This document shows positions 60,401 through 64,000 of a stretch of DNA of 64,000 nucleotides, piece by piece. Under the pieces are notes generated by a model that saw only the letters and a list, made by a program, of their open reading frames with translations, made no database searches and had not been told where the DNA came from. Made by a program: the position numbers and the translations under genes. Each line of letters begins with the position of its first letter. Within the stretch, counting starts at the first letter, position 1. The DNA is from an uncultured Clostridia bacterium (GTDB taxonomy: Bacteria > Bacillota > Clostridia > Christensenellales > Borkfalkiaceae). The stretch spans positions 27,276-91,275 of the forward strand of contig CANQSR010000007.1 in assembly GCA_947626575.1 (NCBI GenBank). The letters run 5' to 3'.

Positions 60401-63358
60401 ACTGTGACGGTCACCGCCACGGGCAAGAATTATACGGGCAGCGCGACGGGGACATTTGAAATTACGGCGCGCGACATCACGGCAGAAAAAGAGCATGCGA
60501 GCGTCGTAACGCCTGAGGGCGGCTTCACCTATAAGGGCGAAGCGTGGACGCCCGAAATTACGATCGAGATCGAGGGCGTAACGGGCAAAATTACCTATGA
60601 ACTCGGCTATTCCGCAAATACAGACGCGGGCGAGGCGACGATCACCGTCACGGGCAACGGGAATTTCCAAGGCGAATTTGAGCTTACGTTCACGATCGCA
60701 AAGGCGAAGATCACGGTCAAGGCGCAAGACCAACGCACGACGCAGGGGGATGATCTTATCCCCACGGCTGACTTCGATTTCGTTATCATCGACGGGCTGA
60801 ACTATGAGAGCGACCACGAGCTTCTCAAAGGCTACTTCACCTACTCGACCGATGCGACGAGCAAGGATGTAAACACCAAGGGATTTGATATCACCATTTC
60901 GCTCAAAGGCCAGCCAAATAATTACGAGGTCACGATCTCGGAAACGAAGGGGAAATATTATATCGACGAGTCGATCTATAAGGATGTCCGCTTCGAGGGC
61001 TTGCGGGTCACTTACAACGGCGAGACGCAGACCTTCACGGTCGAACCGAACGTGGAAGGCGCAACCGTAACTTTGACGTTGGAGAGCAAGCCGTTTGAAG
61101 GCGAGAAGGATGCGAACAAGTACACGGTATCCGTCACGATCCACGTCGCGGGCCACAACGATTACACGGGCGAGGTGACGTTTGAGATCTTGGCGAAGGA
61201 TATCACGGGTGCGGAGATCACGCTCGACGGCACCGACCTCACCTATACGGGGAAAGAAATAAGGCCGAACGTGACGGGCGTGACCGTCGACGGGTTGCAT
61301 TTGACGGCGGAAGAATACGCCGACGTCAAGTATGCGAACAACACGGACGCGGGCGAGGCGAGCGTCACCGTGACGGCGAGCGGGAACTTTACGGGTACGG
61401 CGCAAACGCAGTTCACCATTCTGCCGAGAGACATCGCGGGCGCGCAGGTTACGGCGGGTGGCCCGCTTACCTACAACGGAACGGAGCAGACGCCGCAGCT
61501 TACCGTAACGCTTGCGGTGGACGGCGCAGAGACGTTGACGCTCATCGCCGAGAAGGATTTCAAGGCGGAATATACGAACAACAAGAACGCCGGCATGGCG
61601 GGCGTAACTTTGGAGGGTCAGACGAATTTCACGGGTACCATGTCCGAGGAGGAACTCTTCGAAATCACGGCAAAGCCCATCACGGTCACCATTCACGGGC
61701 AGACCTTCATCTATGCGGGAACGACAGCGCCCGCGCTTGCGCAGAGCGCGTGGACGGCGGCAAGGGATGCCGTCTGCGGGGATGACGATCTTGAAGTGAC
61801 GCTCTCCCTCAAAACGCAAAAGGCGAAGTGGGAGGTCGGCACCTATGAAGGTGAGATCCAAGGCGTCTCCGCGAATGAGAATTATGCCGTTACGTTCACG
61901 AACGGAACGCTTACGATCACGAGGCGCGGGGTGACGGTGGATATCGCGGACAAAGAGAGCGAATACGGAGATGCGTATGCGGATCTTACGTTCACGGTGG
62001 ACGGCGAAACGCCGCTCGGCGAAGGAGATACGGCCGCCGATCTTGAAATCACATTGAAATTCGAGGGTTCGCAGGGCGCGCGTTTGGGCGCGGGCGAATA
62101 CAACATCACGGGTACGGCTTCGGGAGCGAACTACACGGTCACGTTCCGCGGTTCCAAGGGGACTGCGGGGAAATACACCGTTGCGCCGCGGAAGATCACG
62201 ATCACGATCAAGGACCAAAGCTCGGTGTATGACAATGCAGAGCCTCAGGTAGAGCAGACGGCGTGGGAAGTGACGGGCGATCGTCAGGTGATGAAAGATG
62301 CGCAGGGTACGGCGGATAATCTCGCCGTGGAGCTTGCGAAGGCGCCCGGCAAGGACGTTCTCAAAGACGGCTATGCCATCACAGGCACGTGGCACAACGA
62401 CAACTACAAAGTCGAGTGGGTCGAGGGGACGTACACGATCAAAGCGCGGGAAGTCACGGTAGTGATTTTGGACCAACAGGCGACGTATGACTACCACGAG
62501 ACGAAGGCGTACGCCTTTGACGGCACGAAGTGGCAGGTGAACGCCGAAACGCTCGCACCGGGCGAAGATAAGGGCGTGCTTGGCGTGACGCTCACAAGTG
62601 CGCCGTTCACAACGCCCAACCATTCTGGTGCGGGGACGTACGAGATCACGGGTAAATGGAGCAACACGAACTATGCCGTCAGCTTCACGGGCAGTTTCGA
62701 AGGCCGCGGCGGCACGTACACCATTGACAAGCTCGATATTTCGGACGACGCGGTGTTCATTCTCGGCCTCCAAGGCGGTGGCGTGGAGGAGGACAGCGAC
62801 GGCCGTCTGTGGATGCGGTTTGCGGGGAAGGCGTTGGAGCTTACGGGCGACGTGACGTTCTTTACGGATACGGGCAAGATCTCGTTTGCCGAAAAGGATG
62901 GCATCAAGATCAATCCCGCGGCGTTGGAAAAGATCGGGAACTATCAAGTGACGGTCTCCATTGAACACGCGAACTTCATGGGCAGTGCCGTGTTCGAAGT
63001 CGTGGTTACCAATGAGAACGGCTATACGGAGCGTTTGGAACAGACGCTCGCGCGGCTGCGGGAGCTGAAAGCAGGTCTCACGAAGGAGACGTTGCAGGCG
63101 AAGGATTTCGCCGCGCTCAAAGAGATGTCCGCGCTCATATCCGCATTGGACGAGGAGGAACTGAACGTTGCCTCCGAGGAGCTTGCGGAGTATGAGACGC
63201 TTATGGAGTATTGGAACGACGCGGCGGACATCGGCGCGGCGATCGAGACGGCGGAGAAGATCGGCGACGCGCCCATCGAAGCGTTGTTCGGCGCCGTGGC
63301 GGCGCTTACCGCGCTGTGCGGGTTGGCATATATCGCAATGAAAGGAGGGATGCTGTAA
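54443..63358 (+). CDS. Giant cell-surface protein with beta-helix region and tandem Ig-like/MBG modules
   Basis: 2971 residues from ATG 54443 (AAAGGAGG). Residues 1-62 are an unusually long pre-signal region derived from intergenic repeats; a hydrophobic signal/anchor lies at 65-84 with A-G-A at 88-90. About 95-970 is AT-rich DNA encoding beta-sandwich sequence of no recognised family. About 1050-1500 looks like a right-handed beta-helix (repeated V-N-G-T-L, G-A-T-V-K-V-G-K). About 1750-2770 holds roughly twelve modules alternating between MBG-like (V-T-V-x-I-x-D-Q-x-x-x-Y) and Y-N-G-T-x-Q-T-P type repeats. A helical segment and a C-terminal membrane helix (ending Y-I-A-M-K-G-G-M-L) follow; there is no LPXTG motif. 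Probably an adhesin or surface scaffold (inference). Confidence 0.85.
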   Translation: MKQKKQKDVMLSGGETSPHYEQGDSSPSFGMTKRTQGDSSTMLGMTNKTVGNAVARHDGRAWRKFAVAILSLLLFATLTLAIAQVIPAGAQDDLVLSGNTAEYTFENDSAENSLWTYDRAKNEWTSSKNLPVRSVLPVDVSNPNKLTLKVTKPGDISFKWSPYNTDLAFAVIRYQNVPDSGDLSDLKPEYLVNYGQHYANGDNKSTYYGGTADYDKWNVVLSDENYQGEIYNHNTKVDLRHKYQGPVVISDCKVGDVVIFETIAQQPSSGYYVLVQGLHYPTNPAFSISAEIAEGQTELGTIHADREGETQPTTDKLTVQRFYDESVTFTAVPTEDTTAVYWTDETGKKVCADKTFTVSGIAEANDNTCYTVHFVTKEEMKPTSSVKSDTEQPFWKIEDDKYGLDFNVFAKSDTATLDFGFVIPEEGGYLEFDYVYFTEKTLNQVQLFIDGILQDGTSNKEQFPAYKYPGHPVTFYVAQPPKDVENGPKTLHYAQYIDVPGYYKGQIKVRAGRNFEPVEGDEFYFSNITTSHELTKFEKLTLNFDNEIASMTMKYDGHDQIEITAGQPIDVPIGVPNIQFSETHATKESSLDSTQNVKCYFYSFTSNFSSADGTTWGKTGLSNSASNSFYLTFFDENYAAFQTNSTSSSAKTYSFSKDDVAINVKYKEDAPIAVSVTKTTEGTPDVLLDVHNGDAIDFPFGKENTMVVRIKTYNKFAEENYKITLDGSVFSGRMEVIDTMLGFVLTDVVNHTVSITYNNLPDDETYIYKNTVVAFTVQEGIEGGIENIVKTEGLTLEEYTKQGEAPWLFDPELSEEGNYVYRAGNSFKWDQADTYATGLGALAFSMQDSINESAGSVSFEFQIAGSCYSAYGLPTPMIGAYLLYKIGGPITGTEIDNIVNNGNIPEGVKKLAYSSEHGKIITENGVINAGDWYRANIMIQKGEPIYITFFSMKVPGGDPVDTFMNIRNVRLNIGNANVTVQRGADAKGTVTSAIGEQKNENKTESVSYNVAIGSTLELRATLDKNEVFYGWSVNGALVSTETTVTLFVEGETTVVAWMAPANFYVARAEGNFSKTIEDAVESADGGTVYVLQDTTIIKSFAIPSGVTLLIPFNDANGFMEAGKAGTADNKISWLNPTYQDAYRTVTVKAGVTITVEGTLSVGAVVNYLVGQGYQGHTSGAYAEIILETDSKIQVAKGGVMDVYGRVWGGSGAKGADMGTVEVAEGGKVYEPFLILDFSGGTNAFGAFLDGTTPFKRFAMINIEVPMTVHYGGMLYGHASLWVESMTLHASLDQPFISYDMGDGKGGDGQGADTFVMLHDGASVKLTYNSEKIVGNATAANGTEGIGETTMIFEGGATFSYMKFSAMGFSVPTSPVMFSIPYNYNVELNGTGANYETKTDFMLMPGATVKVGKDATLTLNANTWVLDGYAGGDQAGKQYPLKGDLVKGGYSASGNLIVNGTLKIGKKMPIKLSVTIAEGPDEEDQPMPAIFIGIVQTEGGGKIEIPAETILSGKIWMGLEKQDYFAYTATARLYDKVRKTLTPLVAEGETKLSEKRTYTATWTQDDEKWSLDTLHYATTSDGEESGELTLNSDMVGSWMVDHVGEGLRGHIEPQESEWVYDEKTDGTIGLGNHHIIRRYCTELGCDHEFEKELLGMPGTNDVQDLIGGLTFKGPGGFGSEAIDKLIGLFKGNYDDFDFAGMTVTAVSSDISTKVDANAEGNYYTVEITIEGGFFLQGGKFTQTLTLKWQITPFDISVNFGEDGANATASLNENSAEYDGNEHTPEVSEIVAALENVGGTRTPLHLDTDYTVSAITVTDAGKYTVTITGTGNYTGQIELPYEILKRSLTVTVESGLGHIYGEQAASIGKNFTLSGHVAGEEADLKDLITLSTTAGQWSDAGNYDVTAAYESESGALKNYTVTLNGETGAYTVSPKNIEKAVVTAENVVYNGTAQTPAVSFTLAGYEEYYTADDYQISYGTEHTNVGTVTVTVTATGKNYTGSATGTFEITARDITAEKEHASVVTPEGGFTYKGEAWTPEITIEIEGVTGKITYELGYSANTDAGEATITVTGNGNFQGEFELTFTIAKAKITVKAQDQRTTQGDDLIPTADFDFVIIDGLNYESDHELLKGYFTYSTDATSKDVNTKGFDITISLKGQPNNYEVTISETKGKYYIDESIYKDVRFEGLRVTYNGETQTFTVEPNVEGATVTLTLESKPFEGEKDANKYTVSVTIHVAGHNDYTGEVTFEILAKDITGAEITLDGTDLTYTGKEIRPNVTGVTVDGLHLTAEEYADVKYANNTDAGEASVTVTASGNFTGTAQTQFTILPRDIAGAQVTAGGPLTYNGTEQTPQLTVTLAVDGAETLTLIAEKDFKAEYTNNKNAGMAGVTLEGQTNFTGTMSEEELFEITAKPITVTIHGQTFIYAGTTAPALAQSAWTAARDAVCGDDDLEVTLSLKTQKAKWEVGTYEGEIQGVSANENYAVTFTNGTLTITRRGVTVDIADKESEYGDAYADLTFTVDGETPLGEGDTAADLEITLKFEGSQGARLGAGEYNITGTASGANYTVTFRGSKGTAGKYTVAPRKITITIKDQSSVYDNAEPQVEQTAWEVTGDRQVMKDAQGTADNLAVELAKAPGKDVLKDGYAITGTWHNDNYKVEWVEGTYTIKAREVTVVILDQQATYDYHETKAYAFDGTKWQVNAETLAPGEDKGVLGVTLTSAPFTTPNHSGAGTYEITGKWSNTNYAVSFTGSFEGRGGTYTIDKLDISDDAVFILGLQGGGVEEDSDGRLWMRFAGKALELTGDVTFFTDTGKISFAEKDGIKINPAALEKIGNYQVTVSIEHANFMGSAVFEVVVTNENGYTERLEQTLARLRELKAGLTKETLQAKDFAALKEMSALISALDEEELNVASEELAEYETLMEYWNDAADIGAAIETAEKIGDAPIEALFGAVAALTALCGLAYIAMKGGML
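58085..58100 (+). repeat. Dispersed GGACATGG motif copy (in CDS)
   Basis: GCGGACATGGGTACCG, extra-G variant with a full GGTACC half; encodes A-D-M-G-T in the beta-helix region. Confidence 0.78.
59213..59224 (+). repeat. Dispersed GGACATGG motif copy (in CDS)
   Basis: TCGGACATGGTA; encodes S-D-M-V before the Ig-like modules. Confidence 0.65.
61633..61650 (-). repeat. Dispersed GGACATGG motif copy (in CDS)
   Basis: GGGTACCATGTCCGAGGA; encodes G-T-M-S-E-E in one Ig-like module, at a loop where the sister modules have other residues. Confidence 0.75.
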
Positions 63359-63954
63359 TGAAGAAGATAGTAAAAGCGGCGGGGATCGCGCTGTTGGGGC
63401 TGATGTTGCTCACGGGCTGTGACATGCTTGCGCCCACGCCTCCGGAAGGAACGGGCGGCGAGGGCAATGAACCCACGCCCTTGGAAGTTGTGATCGAGAA
63501 ATACAGCCATCTCGGCGAAGCGAAGACGATCGAACGCGAGATCGAGATCGTGCGTGGTGCGCTTACGCAGTACGAGAGCCGCAAGCATTATGAAAAGAGC
63601 GGGGAAACGTACACGGTGAGCGGGACGGAGCGTACGCTGAACGGGTTGGACGCGGAGAGCGCATACACGGAGAAGACTATCTCCGAAACGCTCCCCGCGG
63701 GGACGTTCGAAGTGCGGCTGAATTTGAGCAGCGTGTACTTCCAGGACTTCACGGTGGAGAACGGCACGTTAGTGGCGGTGGTGTGGAACGGGAACGCGGA
63801 GGCGGTATTCGGGATCCGCGAGGATCTTCCCGCGCCGGTCTATGACCTCACGCTGACGGTCGTAACGGACGAAAACCACGTGACGAAAATCGGGACGACT
63901 TACGGCACGTCGAACAACTCATCGGTGACGGTCAGCCTGACGTTCACGTATTGA
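63358..63954 (+). CDS. Lipoprotein of unknown function
   Basis: 198 residues. Lipoprotein signal M-K-K-I-V-K with hydrophobic core and L-L-T-G-C lipobox (Cys about 21), a Pro/Gly/Glu linker, then a beta-rich domain. No family recognised. It overlaps the giant-gene stop by one base (TAATG) and has AAAGGAGGG before it, so the two are co-translated and probably act together at the surface. Confidence 0.82.
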   Translation: MKKIVKAAGIALLGLMLLTGCDMLAPTPPEGTGGEGNEPTPLEVVIEKYSHLGEAKTIEREIEIVRGALTQYESRKHYEKSGETYTVSGTERTLNGLDAESAYTEKTISETLPAGTFEVRLNLSSVYFQDFTVENGTLVAVVWNGNAEAVFGIREDLPAPVYDLTLTVVTDENHVTKIGTTYGTSNNSSVTVSLTFTY

Positions 63955-63976
63955 GAAGGAAAAAAAGGAGAGAGAC

Positions 63977-64000
63977 ATGTACAGAGAAGCAATGAACGGG
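63977..64000 (+). CDS. 5' end of a following gene (partial)
   Basis: ATG 63977 follows AAAAAGGAGAGAG; only M-Y-R-E-A-M-N-G is in the window. The spacing fits a third gene of the same operon. Confidence 0.5.

Noticed and set aside
59966..62968. Minus-strand frame of 1000 codons opposite the giant gene
   Set aside because: Generated by the repeated Ig-like modules on the other strand; Arg-rich, no start signals, no family.
1..64000. CRISPR arrays, tRNA and rRNA genes, insertion-sequence transposases
   Set aside because: No regularly spaced repeats, cloverleaf sequences, rRNA segments or transposase motifs were found on either strand; the only recombination enzymes are RecA and the serine recombinase.

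Overview
The window reads as a chromosomal segment of an endospore-lineage Bacillota (Clostridia-type) bacterium. The evidence is a SpoIIID homologue, a Spo0A homologue with an intact DNA-binding half, strong AGGAGG-type ribosome binding sites, sigma-A promoters with 17-bp spacers, and the gene order ftsK-rimO-pgsA-cinA-recA. Core genes are GC-rich. I cannot name the species from sequence alone. No rRNA, tRNA or CRISPR array was seen.

Layout. Positions 1-10 kb: the end of an unknown gene, a secreted 5'-nucleotidase lipoprotein, spoIIID, a 2-hydroxyacyl-CoA dehydratase activator split into two overlapping genes, an acyltransferase divergent from a small Xre regulator, and a DUF421/DUF4363 pair. 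Positions 10-17 kb: a tetrahydrofolate-type riboswitch with a FolT-like ECF transporter subunit, then a tight lgt-pncB-lspA-rluD-der-plsY operon. Positions 17-26 kb: thioesterase, SDR, PH-like protein, an aconitase-fold protein lacking the usual cluster residues coupled to a zinc-type macrodomain, lemA-DUF2207, glycerol kinase and a CMD-cupin fusion. Positions 26-34 kb: flavodoxin-aldo/keto reductase, a LysR regulator, DegV, two Fe-S aldo/keto reductases, an ECF S component and DUF1893. Positions 34-45 kb: spo0A with a degenerate receiver, then ftsK-rimO-pgsA-cinA-recA set among dispersed repeats. Positions 45-52 kb: nadE, a GH1 beta-glucosidase, a DUF4097 fragment and a feoA-feoA-feoB operon with three matching palindromes. 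Positions 52-64 kb: a serine recombinase whose promoter lies between 13-bp inverted repeats, 1.2 kb of repeats, a 2971-residue surface protein and a lipoprotein.

Two layers of structure are not explained by the genes. First, a short motif close to CGCGGACATGGTACCCCG recurs across the whole window, mostly inside genes in interdomain linkers and termini. In three intergenic copies it forms the loop and arm of a terminator hairpin. Second, at least six families of mosaic repeats fill the gaps at 28.3, 35.4, 42.3, 44.1 and 53.4 kb. They bracket recA in inverted orientation, include a 121-bp structured element with two nearly identical copies, and have entered the 5' end of the giant surface-protein gene.

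The most unusual single observations are the Spo0A homologue with Ser at the phospho-acceptor position, the possible invertible promoter at the serine recombinase gene, the dispersed motif, and a shared LysR-type operator/promoter module, one copy of which no longer drives a recognisable gene.
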